Source: Clostridium sp. Cult1 (lineage in GTDB: Bacteria > Bacillota > Clostridia > Tissierellales > Tepidimicrobiaceae). From it: a stretch of 64,000 nt of DNA. The translations under genes were made by a program, and so were the position numbers. Positions 1 to 10,269 of the stretch are shown here, piece by piece. Numbering within the stretch: position 1 is the stretch's first letter; the number at the start of each line of letters is the position of its first letter. A model generated the notes under the pieces. That model ran no database searches. It saw nothing but the letters and a program-made list of their open reading frames with translations, and was not told the origin of the DNA. The stretch is taken from positions 2,479,384-2,543,383 of the forward strand of contig NZ_PPXW01000001.1 in NCBI RefSeq assembly GCF_021655095.1. The letters run 5' to 3'.

Positions 1-851
1 TTAAGGAGATTTTTGAAGGCAAAAAATCGGAACTATATATAGTTGAAAATGTGTATCCTAAAATAGATGAATTAAATATTGAGCCTACAAGAGTTGTTAT
101 CCAAAACGTATTCGAAAAACATATAATCAATGCCCCTGGTATGCAAAAAGTTAGAGATATGGTTACAGGTACTATTATGCCTACCCCAGGTGCGGTTATG
201 GAGGCCTCTAATCTACTTTACGAAGAAATAGGCGATTTAATCACCATAGATGTAGGGGGAGCTACAACAGATGTCCATTCTGTAACTGAAGGCAGTGAAG
301 AAATATCTAGAATATTAATTAACCCAGAACCTTTAGCTAAAAGAACAGTAGAAGGAGATTTGGGTGTCTATGTTAATATGCATAACATAGTTAATATGGT
401 AGGAAAAGAGGAATTAATAAAGGAATTAAATATCTCTATGGAAGAATTTGAAAGATTAATTGAAAATCATAAGCCAATACCGGAAACAGAATTAGAAAAA
501 TCCTTTATAGAAAAATTGACCCTTCATGCAGTATTAACTGCAGTAAAAAGACATGCTGGGCAGTTAAGATATCTATACGGACCTGGTGGTAAGACAACTT
601 TAGCAGAAGGTAAGGATTTAACAAAAGTAAATACAATTATTGGTACAGGTGGTGCATTAACAAGATTATCCAATAGAATCAAAATATTACAACAAATTTC
701 TTTAAGCGGTAAAGGCAATGAATTACTACCATCTAAAGAAGCAAAAATACTTATAGATAATGAATATATAATGGCTTCCCTAGGAGTAATGTCAAGAAAA
801 TATCCAGAAGAGGCGTTAATACTGTTGAATGATAGTCTTGAGCGTAAATAG
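1..851 (+). CDS. GlmL/MutL-type reactivating factor of a B12 aminomutase, 3' part
   Basis: Partial gene. The frame is open from base 3, and the GTG at 51 is only an internal codon, so the true start lies left of the window. The product resembles the GlmL (glutamate mutase L, historically misnamed MutL) family, actin-like ATPases thought to reactivate adenosylcobalamin-dependent mutases. The phosphate-binding motif DVGGATTDVHSV and a late TIIGTGGALTR glycine motif fit the ASKHA fold. It lies just upstream of an ornithine racemase, as in clostridial ornithine-fermentation clusters where D-ornithine aminomutase (OraS/OraE) is encoded nearby. Its partner is therefore inferred to be OraSE, which would be outside the window. 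Confidence 0.8.
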   Translation, partial: KEIFEGKKSELYIVENVYPKIDELNIEPTRVVIQNVFEKHIINAPGMQKVRDMVTGTIMPTPGAVMEASNLLYEEIGDLITIDVGGATTDVHSVTEGSEEISRILINPEPLAKRTVEGDLGVYVNMHNIVNMVGKEELIKELNISMEEFERLIENHKPIPETELEKSFIEKLTLHAVLTAVKRHAGQLRYLYGPGGKTTLAEGKDLTKVNTIIGTGGALTRLSNRIKILQQISLSGKGNELLPSKEAKILIDNEYIMASLGVMSRKYPEEALILLNDSLERK

Positions 852-858
852 TGTGGAA

Positions 859-891
859 GGTGGCTGTTCAGATATTTTTAAAGCAGCCACC
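859..891 (+). terminator. Inverted repeat after glmL, possible weak terminator
   Basis: A perfect 8-bp stem (GGTGGCTG / CAGCCACC) encloses a 17-base loop just after the glmL stop. No run of T follows, so it may be an RNA-processing or attenuation hairpin and not an intrinsic terminator. Confidence 0.35.
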
Positions 892-935
892 ATTAATATA
901 GTATATTAGTTTTGAAATTTTGGGGAAGGAGTTTT

Positions 936-1217
936 ATGTTAAGAGAATGTTGTAATTGTGGGACAAAAATATCATTTTTAAACTTTTATAAACAATATAT
1001 TTCTAAAAATAGATTCAGATATATTTTTACAAAATGTGGAAAAGAATATGGAGTGAACATCGGTTGTAGAATAATCAGTGTAGTAATATTTATTCTTTTA
1101 TATGCTTACCTAGTTTTTAAAAGCAATTTTACGTTTCCCCTAAAAATGTTTTTGATGTTATTATATATCTTAATATTTGAACCATTATTATCAATATTAT
1201 TTAAATATGAAGTTTAA
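936..1217 (+). CDS. Small zinc-ribbon-like membrane protein
   Basis: A protein of 93 residues. The ATG at 936 is preferred because AAGGAG lies 7 bases upstream. The N-terminus carries CCNCG and, about 22 residues later, KCGKEYG; two hydrophobic segments follow (roughly residues 45-64 and 70-88). The layout resembles short Gram-positive CxxC-20-CxxC proteins (TIGR04104 type), but the second pair is reduced to one cysteine, so metal binding may be lost. It sits between glmL and orr. Function unknown. Confidence 0.55.
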   Translation: MLRECCNCGTKISFLNFYKQYISKNRFRYIFTKCGKEYGVNIGCRIISVVIFILLYAYLVFKSNFTFPLKMFLMLLYILIFEPLLSILFKYEV

Positions 1218-1270
1218 ACAAAAATGTCCTATGATTTTCCAAACGTTGATCTAAAGTACAGGAGGTTATT

Positions 1271-2335
1271 ATGTATTATCCTAAAATTCAAATAGATCTA
1301 AAAAAGTTAGACCATAATGTAAAAACAATAATAGATCTATGCAAAAAGAAAGATATAGAAGTAGCAGGAGTTACGAAAGTCTTTTGTGGACATCCTGAAG
1401 TTGCACAAGCTTATGTTGATAGTGGAGTAAGTTATTTGGCAGATTCTCGAATTGAAAATTTAGTAAAATTAAAACAGTTTAAAATACCTAAAATTCTATT
1501 AAGATTACCTATGATATCTGAGGTAGAAAAAGTAGTTGAATATGCAGACATATCTCTTAACTCTGAATTAAATACTATAAAGGAATTATCAAAAGCAGCT
1601 ATGGAAAAGGATGTTAATCATAAAATATTATTAATGGTTGATTTAGGTGATTTACGAGAAGGATATTTTGATGAAGATGAAATATATAGGGTAACAGAAG
1701 AAATTTTAAAATTAGAAGGCATTAAATTGTTAGGTATAGGAACTAACCTAACCTGTTATGGGGGAGTAATACCTAGTAAATTAAATTTGGGAAGGCTTAC
1801 AGAGATAGGAAAAAAGATAGAAAATAGATTTAATATTAATTTAAAAATAATTTCTGGAGGTAACTCTAGTAGTCTACATTTATTATTAAATGATATCCAA
1901 ATACCAGAGGTAAATATGTTAAGATTAGGAGAATCTTTAGTATTAGGGTTAGAAACTGCCTATGGAAATAGAATTGAAAACACTTATGATGATGTTTTTC
2001 AATTGACAGTAGAGATTATTGAAATAAAAGAAAAACCATCTTTACCTATTGGTGAAATAGGAAGAGATGCCTTTGGAAAAATTCCTTCCTTTGAGGACAA
2101 AGGTATAAGAAAACGTATGATAGCCGCCATAGGAAAACAAGACGTGGATTTTGATACTCTAATCCCACAAGACTCAGGTGTTACAATACTCGGAGGAAGT
2201 AGTGACCACTTAATATTAGATGGAACTGATAGTGAAATAGATTATAAAGTTGGAGATAAAATTAGATTTAACCTTAGTTATGGAGGAATTTTAAGAACCA
2301 TGACATCGGAGTATGTAAAAAAGGAATTAATATAA
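1271..2335 (+). CDS. orr: Ornithine racemase (PLP, alanine-racemase family)
   Basis: A protein of 354 residues with a GGAGG site ahead of ATG 1271. An N-terminal PLP barrel carries the Schiff-base lysine at about residue 36 (GVTKVFCG); the pyridoxal-phosphate-binding region around ISGGNSSSLH and the RLGESL motif are both visible. The fold is that of the alanine racemase N-terminal family, and the size and the adjacent GlmL protein point to the ornithine racemase of Stickland-fermenting clostridia. That enzyme converts L- to D-ornithine, the substrate of ornithine 4,5-aminomutase. Alanine or another amino-acid racemase specificity cannot be excluded from sequence alone. A terminator follows. 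Confidence 0.75.
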   Translation: MYYPKIQIDLKKLDHNVKTIIDLCKKKDIEVAGVTKVFCGHPEVAQAYVDSGVSYLADSRIENLVKLKQFKIPKILLRLPMISEVEKVVEYADISLNSELNTIKELSKAAMEKDVNHKILLMVDLGDLREGYFDEDEIYRVTEEILKLEGIKLLGIGTNLTCYGGVIPSKLNLGRLTEIGKKIENRFNINLKIISGGNSSSLHLLLNDIQIPEVNMLRLGESLVLGLETAYGNRIENTYDDVFQLTVEIIEIKEKPSLPIGEIGRDAFGKIPSFEDKGIRKRMIAAIGKQDVDFDTLIPQDSGVTILGGSSDHLILDGTDSEIDYKVGDKIRFNLSYGGILRTMTSEYVKKELI

Positions 2336-2361
2336 TTAATTGGTAGTAAATAATGAATTAT

Positions 2362-2390
2362 AGGGAGGACTCTAGTCTCCCTTTAATTTT
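2362..2390 (+). terminator. Terminator after orr
   Basis: Stem AGGGAGGAC / GTCTCCCT with one bulge and a four-base loop, followed by TTAATTTT. It closes the ornithine locus. Confidence 0.7.
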
Positions 2391-2461
2391 ATTTAATTGA
2401 CTATATTAATTATCTATTATATTATGAAATATAGCGATAAATTAATGAACAGGTGATAATT

Positions 2462-3787
2462 ATGGATTTATTTACTTTAAATATGGAAAATCAGTTAAAA
2501 AAGAATGCCCCTTTAGCAGATAGAATGAGACCAACGAACATAGATGAATTTATTGGTCAAAATCATATATTAGGTGAGGGGAAATTTTTAAATAGGTCAA
2601 TAAAGGCAGATAGAATAACATCTATGATATTTTATGGACCACCAGGTACTGGAAAAACCACATTAGCTATGATAATAGCTAACTCAACCAATATGAATTT
2701 TGAAAAACTATCTGCAGTTACTTCTGGGGTTAAGGACATTAGAGAGGTGATCCATAAAGCTGAAGAAGGATTAAAACTATACAATAAGAGGACTATTTTA
2801 TTTATAGATGAAATCCATAGATTTAATAAAGCTCAACAAGATGCTTTACTTCCTTTTGTGGAAAGAGGGATAATTATCCTAATTGGTGCAACTACTGAAA
2901 ATCCATATTTTGAAGTAAATAAAGCTCTTCTATCCAGAATGATGGTTATACCCCTTAGACCTTTAACAAGAGAAGATCTTTATAAATTAATAAAAAATGG
3001 ATTAACCAACAAAGAAAAAGGATTAGGAAATTATAAGATTAATATTGAAAAAGAAGCTATAGAATACTTGATAACAATATCTGATGGGGATGGTAGACTT
3101 GCATTAAATTCATTAGAGATAGGTGTACTTTCTACCCCAAAGGACAATAACGGTATAATTAATATTGATTTGGATACCATAAAGGGATGTATATTAGTTA
3201 AATCAGCTAAATATGATAAAGGCGGGGATGAACATTATAATACGATCTCTGCTTTTATTAAAAGTATGAGAGGTTCAGATCCTGATGCTACATTATATTG
3301 GTTAGCCAAGATGATAAATGCAGGAGAGGATCCTAAGTTTATAGCTAGAAGGATAATCATATGTGCATCCGAAGATGTAGGTAATGCAGATCCTCAAGCT
3401 CTAACTGTAGCAGTATCAGCCTTTAATGCTGTGAATGTTATTGGTATGCCAGAAGGCAGAATAATATTGGCTCAAGCAGCAGTTTATGTAGCCTGTGCAC
3501 CAAAGAGCAATGCTTCATATATAGGTATTGAAAAGGCTTTAGAGGATATTAAAAACAAACCTATTGGAAAAGTACCAGCTCATCTAAGGGATGCATCGTA
3601 TAAGGGAGCTACTAATTTAGGTTATGGTAAAGGCTATTTATATCCCCATAATTATGATAATGCTTATATAAAACAGCAGTATTTACCCGATGATTTTATA
3701 GGAAGTAAATATTATGAACCGACGGATCACGGGTATGAGAAGACAATAAAAGAATATTTATGGAAATTATTTGACAAAGAAGAATAA
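2462..3787 (+). CDS. rarA: Replication-associated recombination ATPase RarA/MgsA
   Basis: AAA+ ATPase of 441 residues, the normal length for the family. Walker A (GPPGTGKT, about residues 59-66) and Walker B (LFIDEIHR, about 113-120) are followed by the C-terminal region typical of RarA with [12 protein letters not shown] and a [16 protein letters not shown]-like end. RarA acts at stalled forks with single-strand DNA and the clamp-loading machinery. AGGTGAT stands 6-11 bases before ATG 2462; the upstream GTG at 2453 lies inside that site. The promoter of the downstream asnS leader begins inside its last codons. Confidence 0.93.
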   Translation: MDLFTLNMENQLKKNAPLADRMRPTNIDEFIGQNHILGEGKFLNRSIKADRITSMIFYGPPGTGKTTLAMIIANSTNMNFEKLSAVTSGVKDIREVIHKAEEGLKLYNKRTILFIDEIHRFNKAQQDALLPFVERGIIILIGATTENPYFEVNKALLSRMMVIPLRPLTREDLYKLIKNGLTNKEKGLGNYKINIEKEAIEYLITISDGDGRLALNSLEIGVLSTPKDNNGIINIDLDTIKGCILVKSAKYDKGGDEHYNTISAFIKSMRGSDPDATLYWLAKMINAGEDPKFIARRIIICASEDVGNADPQALTVAVSAFNAVNVIGMPEGRIILAQAAVYVACAPKSNASYIGIEKALEDIKNKPIGKVPAHLRDASYKGATNLGYGKGYLYPHNYDNAYIKQQYLPDDFIGSKYYEPTDHGYEKTIKEYLWKLFDKEE

Positions 3788-3799
3788 TCTAATTATAAT
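3771..3799 (+). promoter_or_regulatory. Promoter of the asnS T-box leader
   Basis: TTGACA at 3771-3776, a 17-base spacer and TATAAT at 3794-3799: a consensus vegetative promoter whose -35 box overlaps the last codons of rarA. Confidence 0.8.
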
Positions 3800-3811
3800 A
3801 TTATAAAGTCT

Positions 3812-4066
3812 ATATAAACATTGATAGGAAGAGTAAATATAAGAGGTAGTCCTAGGGAGTTGGGGCAAAGTGGAAACCCAGCACGAAACTTATATTGAAG
3901 AACATCCTTGAGTTTCTAACCGAAATCTATGGAGAGTAGGCTTAGACGGCATCATACCGTTATATATGATATACATTGATTGTATGATAAAGTGGCTATT
4001 TTTAGCAATTAGGGTGGTACCGCGAACCTTTCGTCCCTTTCAGGATGGAAGGATTTTTTATTTTAT
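3812..4066 (+). promoter_or_regulatory. T-box riboswitch, Asn specifier
   Basis: Contains the T-box core AGGGTGGTACCGCG at 4011-4024 and a terminal hairpin followed by a T-rich run. By alignment with the leuS leader downstream, the specifier triplet is AAC at 3901-3903, an asparagine codon, which matches the following gene. Uncharged tRNA-Asn is expected to stabilise the antiterminator and allow asnS transcription. Confidence 0.92.
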
Positions 4067-4097
4067 AAATTGAATATATTAGAAAGGAGTATTGCTG

Positions 4098-5486
4098 ATG
4101 AAAGTAAATATAAAAACAATATATAATGAGACGGAAAAATACTTAAATAAGGAAATACTAACAGAAGGATGGATTAGAACCTTAAGGTCTTCAAAAAAGT
4201 TTGGGTTTATTGAAATCAATGATGGAACCTTTTTTAGCAATCTACAAATAGTTTTTGATGAAGGATTAGATAATTTTAAAGAAATAGAAAAACTTCCTAT
4301 TAGTAGTGCTATATCTATAAAAGGGACTTTAGTAGAAACGCCTGGTGCAAAACAACCTTTTGAAATACAAGCTAAAGAGATATCTTTGGTATCTCTTTCT
4401 GATAGGGATTATCCTTTACAAAAAAAGAGACATTCTTTTGAATACCTAAGGACTATAGCTCATTTAAGACCAAGAAGTAATACTTTTAATGCTGTATTTA
4501 GAGTGAGATCTTTAGCAGCCTACGCTGTCCATAAATTCTTCCAAGAAAGAGATTTTATATATGTTCATACACCAATTATAACAGGTAGTGATGCGGAAGG
4601 TGCTGGGGAAATGTTTAAAGTTACTAACTTGGATTTAACTAATGTACCTTTGGACCAGGACAATAGAGTCGATTATACTAAAGACTTCTTTGGAAAAGAA
4701 ACTAATTTAACTGTAAGCGGTCAGTTAGAAGCAGAAGCCTATGCATTGGCATTTAAAAATGTCTATACCTTTGGTCCAACATTTAGGGCAGAAAACTCTA
4801 ATACAGCTAGACATGCAGCTGAGTTTTGGATGATTGAACCTGAAATTGCTTTTGCTGATTTAAAGGATAATAGAGAGTTAGCAGAAGATATGATGAAATA
4901 TATAATTAACTATGTTATGGAAAATGCTAAAGAAGAAATGAAATTCTTCAATTCTTTCATAGATAAAGGGTTAATAGAGAGGTTGGAAAATATAGTTAAT
5001 TCGGATTTTGGTTGTATCACCTATACTGAAGCTATAGATATACTTAAGAAATCTAAAGAGCAGTTTCAGTATCCAGTAGAATGGGGTATCGATCTTCAAA
5101 CAGAACATGAAAGATATATTTCTGAAAAAGTTTTTAAAGGTCCAGTATTTGTTATTGACTATCCAAAGGATATAAAAGCTTTTTATATGAGATTAAATGA
5201 TGATGAAAAAACTGTAGCTGCTATGGACCTACTAGTTCCAGGAGTAGGGGAAATAATTGGTGGTAGCCAAAGAGAAGAAAGACTAAATATATTAGAGAGA
5301 AGAATAGAAGAGATGGGTATGAATAAAAAAGATTATTGGTGGTATTTAGAATTAAGAAAATATGGTGGAACTAAACATGCAGGCTATGGATTGGGATTTG
5401 AAAGAGCTATTATGTATATGACAGGGATGACCAATATTAGAGATGTTATTCCTTTCCCAAGAACGGTTAGATCTGCAGAATTTTAA
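4098..5486 (+). CDS. asnS: Asparaginyl-tRNA synthetase
   Basis: Class II synthetase of 462 residues that charges tRNA-Asn. The N-terminal OB-fold anticodon-binding domain ([19 protein letters not shown]) is followed by motif 2 ([21 protein letters not shown]) and motif 3 ([13 protein letters not shown]). ATG 4098 has AAAGGAG at 4083-4089 and is preferred over the upstream TTG. An Asn T-box precedes it and a separate Leu T-box follows, so the two synthetase genes are controlled independently. Confidence 0.96.
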   Translation: MKVNIKTIYNETEKYLNKEILTEGWIRTLRSSKKFGFIEINDGTFFSNLQIVFDEGLDNFKEIEKLPISSAISIKGTLVETPGAKQPFEIQAKEISLVSLSDRDYPLQKKRHSFEYLRTIAHLRPRSNTFNAVFRVRSLAAYAVHKFFQERDFIYVHTPIITGSDAEGAGEMFKVTNLDLTNVPLDQDNRVDYTKDFFGKETNLTVSGQLEAEAYALAFKNVYTFGPTFRAENSNTARHAAEFWMIEPEIAFADLKDNRELAEDMMKYIINYVMENAKEEMKFFNSFIDKGLIERLENIVNSDFGCITYTEAIDILKKSKEQFQYPVEWGIDLQTEHERYISEKVFKGPVFVIDYPKDIKAFYMRLNDDEKTVAAMDLLVPGVGEIIGGSQREERLNILERRIEEMGMNKKDYWWYLELRKYGGTKHAGYGLGFERAIMYMTGMTNIRDVIPFPRTVRSAEF

Positions 5487-5505
5487 AATAAATTTAATAA
5501 TTCCT

Positions 5506-5533
5506 TGATTTAATAATATTTATCTGCTATAAT
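5506..5533 (+). promoter_or_regulatory. Promoter of the leuS T-box leader
   Basis: TTGATT (5506-5511), a 16-base spacer and TATAAT (5528-5533), placed just ahead of the leader RNA. Confidence 0.65.
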
Positions 5534-5544
5534 ACATGATAAAA

Positions 5545-5780
5545 TCAAATATTAACTATGATAGGAAGTAGTAAGCTTATCCATTGATTTTAGAGAGCTG
5601 TTGGACGGTGAAAAACAGTATCAATTGAAGCTGAACTCGTCCTAGAGTTGTTAAGGTGAAAAATAGTAATCTTAACCGGCAAAAGCCGTTATTGTTTTAA
5701 GAGGATAGTAATACTATCAATTAGGGTGGTACCGCGGAAATAAACCTTTCGTCTCTATTTTTTGACGAAAGGTTTTTTGT
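5545..5780 (+). promoter_or_regulatory. T-box riboswitch, Leu specifier
   Basis: The core AGGGTGGTACCGCG lies at 5723-5736. The terminator stem is AACCTTTCGTC / GACGAAAGGTT (5743-5774) with a T run. The specifier is CTC at 5636-5638, a leucine codon, in the same context (TGAAnnnGTCCT) as the asparagine triplet in the asnS leader. Confidence 0.92.
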
Positions 5781-5803
5781 TATTATTATGAGGAGGTAAA
5801 ATT

Positions 5804-8215
5804 ATGAGAGAATACAGGCCAAATAAAATTGAAAAGAAATGGCAGGATATTTGGGATGAAAAAAAGGTTTTTGAAACCAGTGAAGATAAATCAAAACCTA
5901 AATTCTATGCTTTAATTGAATTTCCTTACCCTTCAGGGCAAGGGTTACATGTAGGTCATCCAAGGCCATATACTGCTTTAGATATTGTTTCTAGGAAAAG
6001 AAGATTTGAAGGGTATAATGTACTATTTCCAATGGGGTGGGATGCTTTTGGATTACCTACGGAAAACTTTGCAATACAACACAAGATTCATCCTAAGAAG
6101 GTTACTGAAAAAAATGTGGCCATGTTTAAAAGACAATTAAAATCTATTGGATTTTCCTTTGATTGGTCTAAGGAAATAAATACTACAGACCCTAAGTATT
6201 ATAAATGGACTCAATGGATATTTATAAAAATGTTTGAAAAGGGATTAGCCTATAAACATGAAATGCCTATAAATTGGTGTCCATCTTGTAAAGTAGGTCT
6301 TGCTAATGAAGAAGTAGTAGCAGGTGGTTGTGAAAGATGTGGAGGGGAAGTTGTAAGAAAGACTAAAAACCAATGGATGCTAAAAATTACTGAATACGCA
6401 GATAGATTGATAGATGATTTAGACATGGTAGATTATATAGATAGGGTTAAAACACAGCAAATCAATTGGATAGGTCGTTCAGAGGGAATGGAAGTAGACT
6501 TTAAAATTAGTGGGAAAGAGGATGTGCTAAAAGTATTTACTACTAGACCAGATACATTGTATGGAGCTACTTATATGGTAATTGCCGCAGAACATCCATT
6601 AATTGAAAAGTACAAAGATGAATTAGAAAATATAGATGAGATTAGAGAATATAAAGAATATGCTAGTAAAAAATCTGATTTTGAAAGAACAGAACTCTCT
6701 AAGGAAAAAACTGGAGTTGAAGTCAAAGGGATTAAAGCAATTAATCCTGTGACGCAGAAAGAAATTCCAATTTGGATATCGGATTACGTATTAATGAGTT
6801 ATGGAACTGGAGCCATAATGGCAGTGCCAGCTCATGATAGTAGAGATTGGGAATTTGCAAAGAAATTCAATCTTCCTATAGTAGAAGTTGTAAAAGGTGG
6901 AGATGTGGAGAAGGAAGCTTATACCGATACAGAATCAGGAATACTAGTAAATTCAGAGCTTATAAATGGATTGGAAGTAAAGGAGGCCATAGAAAAAATT
7001 AGTAATTGGTTAGAAGAAGAAGGTCTTGGCCAAAGAAAAACCAATTATAAATTAAGGGATTGGGTATTTTCTCGTCAAAGATACTGGGGAGAGCCAATAC
7101 CACTAGTTTATTGCGAAGATTGTGGTTGGGTGCCTGTACCTGAAGAAGAATTGCCAGTAATGTTACCAGAAGTAGAAAATTATGAACCTACTGATACTGG
7201 AGAATCTCCATTAGCTAATATAACCGATTGGGTAAATACAACTTGTCCTAAATGTGGGAAAGCTGCTAAAAGAGAAACTGATACCATGCCTCAATGGGCA
7301 GGTTCTTCATGGTATTTTTTAAGATATATAGATCCAAATAATAAAGGGCAGTTAGCTAGTAAGGAAGAAATTCAATACTGGATGCCTGTAGACTGGTATA
7401 ATGGTGGAATGGAGCATACTACACTACATTTACTTTATTCAAGATTTTGGCATAAATTTCTATATGATATTGGAGTAGTTAATACGAAAGAACCTTATAG
7501 AAAGAGGACCTCTCACGGAATGATACTTGGTGAGAATAATGAAAAAATGTCAAAATCAAGAGGAAATGTAATCAATCCAGATGATATTGTCAACGAATAT
7601 GGGGCAGATACTTTAAGAACCTATGAGATGTTTATAGGTGATTTTGAAAAGTCAGTACCTTGGTCAGAAAATGGAGTTAAAGGTTGCAGAAGATTCCTAG
7701 ATAGGGTATGGAGACTACAAGATATTGTAGTAGAAGGAGATGATTATTCTAAGGAATTAGAAACTAATATCCATAAGACCATAAAAAAAGTATCTGAGGA
7801 TTATGAAACATTGAAATTTAATACTGCTATTGCTGCATTGATGACATTATTAAATGAATTTAATGACATTGGCCAGATTACTAAAGCTGATATAAAAACA
7901 TATTTGATCCTATTAAATCCTGTAGCACCTCATATAACAGAGGAATTATGGGAAATCCTAGGATTTGATGGAATGCTTAATCAAAGCATATGGCCTAAAT
8001 ATGATGAAGAAAAAATTAAAGATGAAGTAATAGAAATGCCAGTACAGGTTAATGGAAAGGTTAGAGGCGTAATTAAGGTTAATAATTATGATACTCAAGA
8101 TATAGTCAGGGAAAAAGCTAAAGAAAATGAAAGCGTAATGAAATATTTAGAAGGAAAACAAATAATAAAAGAGATTTTTGTAATGGGTAAGATTTACAAT
8201 ATAGTTGTCAAATAG
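5804..8215 (+). CDS. leuS: Leucyl-tRNA synthetase
   Basis: Class I synthetase of 803 residues, the usual bacterial length. The HIGH-type signature is HVGH in [15 protein letters not shown], and the KMSKS loop is [11 protein letters not shown] zinc motif (CPSCKVG and CERCGG) and the large editing insert ([20 protein letters not shown]) are visible, so hydrolytic proofreading should be intact. AGGAGG stands just before ATG 5804. Expression should follow leucyl-tRNA charging through the T-box upstream. Confidence 0.97.
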   Translation: MREYRPNKIEKKWQDIWDEKKVFETSEDKSKPKFYALIEFPYPSGQGLHVGHPRPYTALDIVSRKRRFEGYNVLFPMGWDAFGLPTENFAIQHKIHPKKVTEKNVAMFKRQLKSIGFSFDWSKEINTTDPKYYKWTQWIFIKMFEKGLAYKHEMPINWCPSCKVGLANEEVVAGGCERCGGEVVRKTKNQWMLKITEYADRLIDDLDMVDYIDRVKTQQINWIGRSEGMEVDFKISGKEDVLKVFTTRPDTLYGATYMVIAAEHPLIEKYKDELENIDEIREYKEYASKKSDFERTELSKEKTGVEVKGIKAINPVTQKEIPIWISDYVLMSYGTGAIMAVPAHDSRDWEFAKKFNLPIVEVVKGGDVEKEAYTDTESGILVNSELINGLEVKEAIEKISNWLEEEGLGQRKTNYKLRDWVFSRQRYWGEPIPLVYCEDCGWVPVPEEELPVMLPEVENYEPTDTGESPLANITDWVNTTCPKCGKAAKRETDTMPQWAGSSWYFLRYIDPNNKGQLASKEEIQYWMPVDWYNGGMEHTTLHLLYSRFWHKFLYDIGVVNTKEPYRKRTSHGMILGENNEKMSKSRGNVINPDDIVNEYGADTLRTYEMFIGDFEKSVPWSENGVKGCRRFLDRVWRLQDIVVEGDDYSKELETNIHKTIKKVSEDYETLKFNTAIAALMTLLNEFNDIGQITKADIKTYLILLNPVAPHITEELWEILGFDGMLNQSIWPKYDEEKIKDEVIEMPVQVNGKVRGVIKVNNYDTQDIVREKAKENESVMKYLEGKQIIKEIFVMGKIYNIVVK

Positions 8216-8230
8216 CAGGAAATATGAAAT

Positions 8231-8273
8231 AATAGTTTTGCTATTGCTTTTAGCAATAGCAAAACTATTTTAT
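8231..8273 (+). terminator. Long perfect hairpin after leuS
   Basis: A 17-bp perfect stem (arms 8231-8247 and 8253-8269, loop TTTTA) followed by a short T-rich stretch. It ends just before the degV ribosome site at 8274-8280. The weak T tail leaves open partial read-through. Confidence 0.7.
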
Positions 8274-8286
8274 AAGGAGGGACAAT

Positions 8287-9114
8287 ATGGCGAGTATAAA
8301 AATTATTACTGATTCTACTAGTTATATTAGTAAGGATTTTGCTGAAAAGATGGATTTATCCATAGTACCACTAAATTATATTTTTGATGGTAAAACAGAA
8401 AGAGAAGGGTTCCCTGGAGAGTTTGATGAGTTCTATGAAAAATTACAAGGGACAAAATTATTTCCTACCACATCACAACCAGCAGCAGCAGACTTTTTAA
8501 CTAAATATAAAAAAGCTTTTGACCAGGGTTATGATGAGATAATAGCCATTCTTTTATCTTCTAAATTAAGCGGTACCTATAATAGTGCTGTTTTAGCAAA
8601 AAATATTTTAGAGGATGAAAGGATTACTATTATTGATTCTATACAAGCAGCTTCTAATTTAAGATTTTTAGTAGAGGATGCATTAAAGATGGCTGCTTCG
8701 GGTAAAACTAAAGGGGAAATAGTCGAATATATTGAAAGAAAAAAGAATAGTATGGATGTCTATCTTACAGTAGATACCTTAGAGTATTTAAGAAGGGGTG
8801 GTAGACTTTCAGGGATACAATCTGCTATTGGTGAAGTATTAAATATTAAACCTATTATACAACTAAAAGATGGGGAATTGAAATTATTAGAAAAAGTAAG
8901 GGGAAAAAATAAAGCAATAAATGCAATTAGGAGTAAAATACCAAATTCCATAGAAAAAATAGGTATATGTCACATACTAAACGAGAAAGAAGCTTTAAAA
9001 CTTAAAGAAGATCTACAAGATAGATTCCCCAAGGCTAATATTTCAATAGATGTATTGGGGCCTGTTATTGGATGCCATTTAGGTCCTAAAGCTATGGGAA
9101 TATGTTTTTATTAG
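8287..9114 (+). CDS. DegV family fatty-acid-binding protein
   Basis: A protein of 275 residues with the DegV/FakB fold: an N-terminal IITDSTSYIS segment, the PTTSQPAAADF fatty-acid carboxylate motif around residues 60-70 and SSKLSGTYNSA near residue 95. FakB proteins present exogenous fatty acids to the kinase FakA, which phosphorylates them for phospholipid synthesis. No fakA is present in this window. AAGGAGG precedes ATG 8287. The gene appears monocistronic. Confidence 0.88.
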   Translation: MASIKIITDSTSYISKDFAEKMDLSIVPLNYIFDGKTEREGFPGEFDEFYEKLQGTKLFPTTSQPAAADFLTKYKKAFDQGYDEIIAILLSSKLSGTYNSAVLAKNILEDERITIIDSIQAASNLRFLVEDALKMAASGKTKGEIVEYIERKKNSMDVYLTVDTLEYLRRGGRLSGIQSAIGEVLNIKPIIQLKDGELKLLEKVRGKNKAINAIRSKIPNSIEKIGICHILNEKEALKLKEDLQDRFPKANISIDVLGPVIGCHLGPKAMGICFY

Positions 9115-9206
9115 AGGATATATCTTTTTAAAGCATTAGATGATATAATTTAGTATGATATAATTATATCAATAAGATGTTTTTAAAATTCGTGGAGGTG
9201 TTTAAT

Positions 9207-10163
9207 ATGAGAAAGATTTTAGTAACAGGAGCATTGGGCCAGATTGGCTCAGAACTTACTATGGGATTAAGAAAGATATATGGAAACGATAATGTAATCG
9301 CCAGTAGTAGAAGAGTCAAGGAAGGTCATGAAGACCTTATGGAGTCGGGAGTTTTTGAAATTGTAAATGTTACAGATGCTAATCAATTAGCTGAAGTAGT
9401 AAGAAAACATAAGGTAAATACAATAATCCATCTAGCAGCGATTTTATCTGCAGTTGGTGAGGAAAAACCTGCAATGGCTTGGGATGTAAATATGAATGGA
9501 TTATATAATGTATTAGAAGTAGCAAGAGAAGAAAAATGCGCTGTATTTACACCAAGTTCTATAGCTGCTTTTGGAGATTCTACGCCTAAAGATAATACTC
9601 CACAAGATACAATTCAAAGACCAAATACTATGTATGGGGTAACTAAAGTAGCAGGAGAAATATTATGTGATTATTATTATCATAAGTTTGGAGTAGACAC
9701 TAGAGGCGTACGTTTTCCAGGGTTGATTTCCTATGAGACTTTACCTGGTGGTGGAACTACAGACTATGCGGTACATATATACTATGACGCATTGAAGAAC
9801 AAAAAATACACCAGCTTTATTGCTAAAGGAACTAAGATGGATATGATGTATATGCCAGACGCTTTAGAAGCTATTATTAAGCTTTTAGAAGCAGACTCAT
9901 CCAAATTGGTCCATAGGAATGCCTTTAATGTTACCGCAATGAGTTTTGAGCCAGAAGAGATTGCTGCATCAATAAGAAAATTGATACCAGAATTTGAACT
10001 AGATTATGATGTAGATCCAGTAAGGCAAGCTATAGCAGATTCATGGCCTAATTCATTAGATGACTCAGCAGCCAGAGAAGAATGGGGCTGGGATCCGAAA
10101 TATGATTTAGATGCTATGACAAAGGATATGTTAGAAAAACTGAAAATTAAATTAGGATTATAA
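9207..10163 (+). CDS. SDR-type L-threonine 3-dehydrogenase-like protein
   Basis: A protein of 318 residues with an N-terminal Rossmann motif (VTGALGQIGSEL) and a catalytic YGVTK pair near residue 140. The segments PGLISYETLPGGGTTDYAV and MDMMYMPDALEA are characteristic of the short-chain (epimerase-like) NAD-dependent L-threonine dehydrogenases, which form 2-amino-3-ketobutyrate. No ketobutyrate-CoA ligase gene is adjacent. GGAGGTG supports ATG 9207 over the upstream in-frame codon. A generic NAD-dependent epimerase is the alternative. Confidence 0.78.
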   Translation: MRKILVTGALGQIGSELTMGLRKIYGNDNVIASSRRVKEGHEDLMESGVFEIVNVTDANQLAEVVRKHKVNTIIHLAAILSAVGEEKPAMAWDVNMNGLYNVLEVAREEKCAVFTPSSIAAFGDSTPKDNTPQDTIQRPNTMYGVTKVAGEILCDYYYHKFGVDTRGVRFPGLISYETLPGGGTTDYAVHIYYDALKNKKYTSFIAKGTKMDMMYMPDALEAIIKLLEADSSKLVHRNAFNVTAMSFEPEEIAASIRKLIPEFELDYDVDPVRQAIADSWPNSLDDSAAREEWGWDPKYDLDAMTKDMLEKLKIKLGL

Positions 10164-10170
10164 AATAAAT

Positions 10171-10203
10171 TGAGGTAAAGTCATGACTTTACCTCAGTTT
10201 TTG
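10171..10203 (+). terminator. Terminator after threonine dehydrogenase
   Basis: A 26-base perfect palindrome, TGAGGTAAAGTCA followed by its complement, at 10171-10196, then GTTTTTG. Confidence 0.85.
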
Positions 10204-10269
10204 CATAATATCAAAATTTTTATATATTAATATAATATATAAGGATAGCTATAAAGGGAGGATTGAAAA

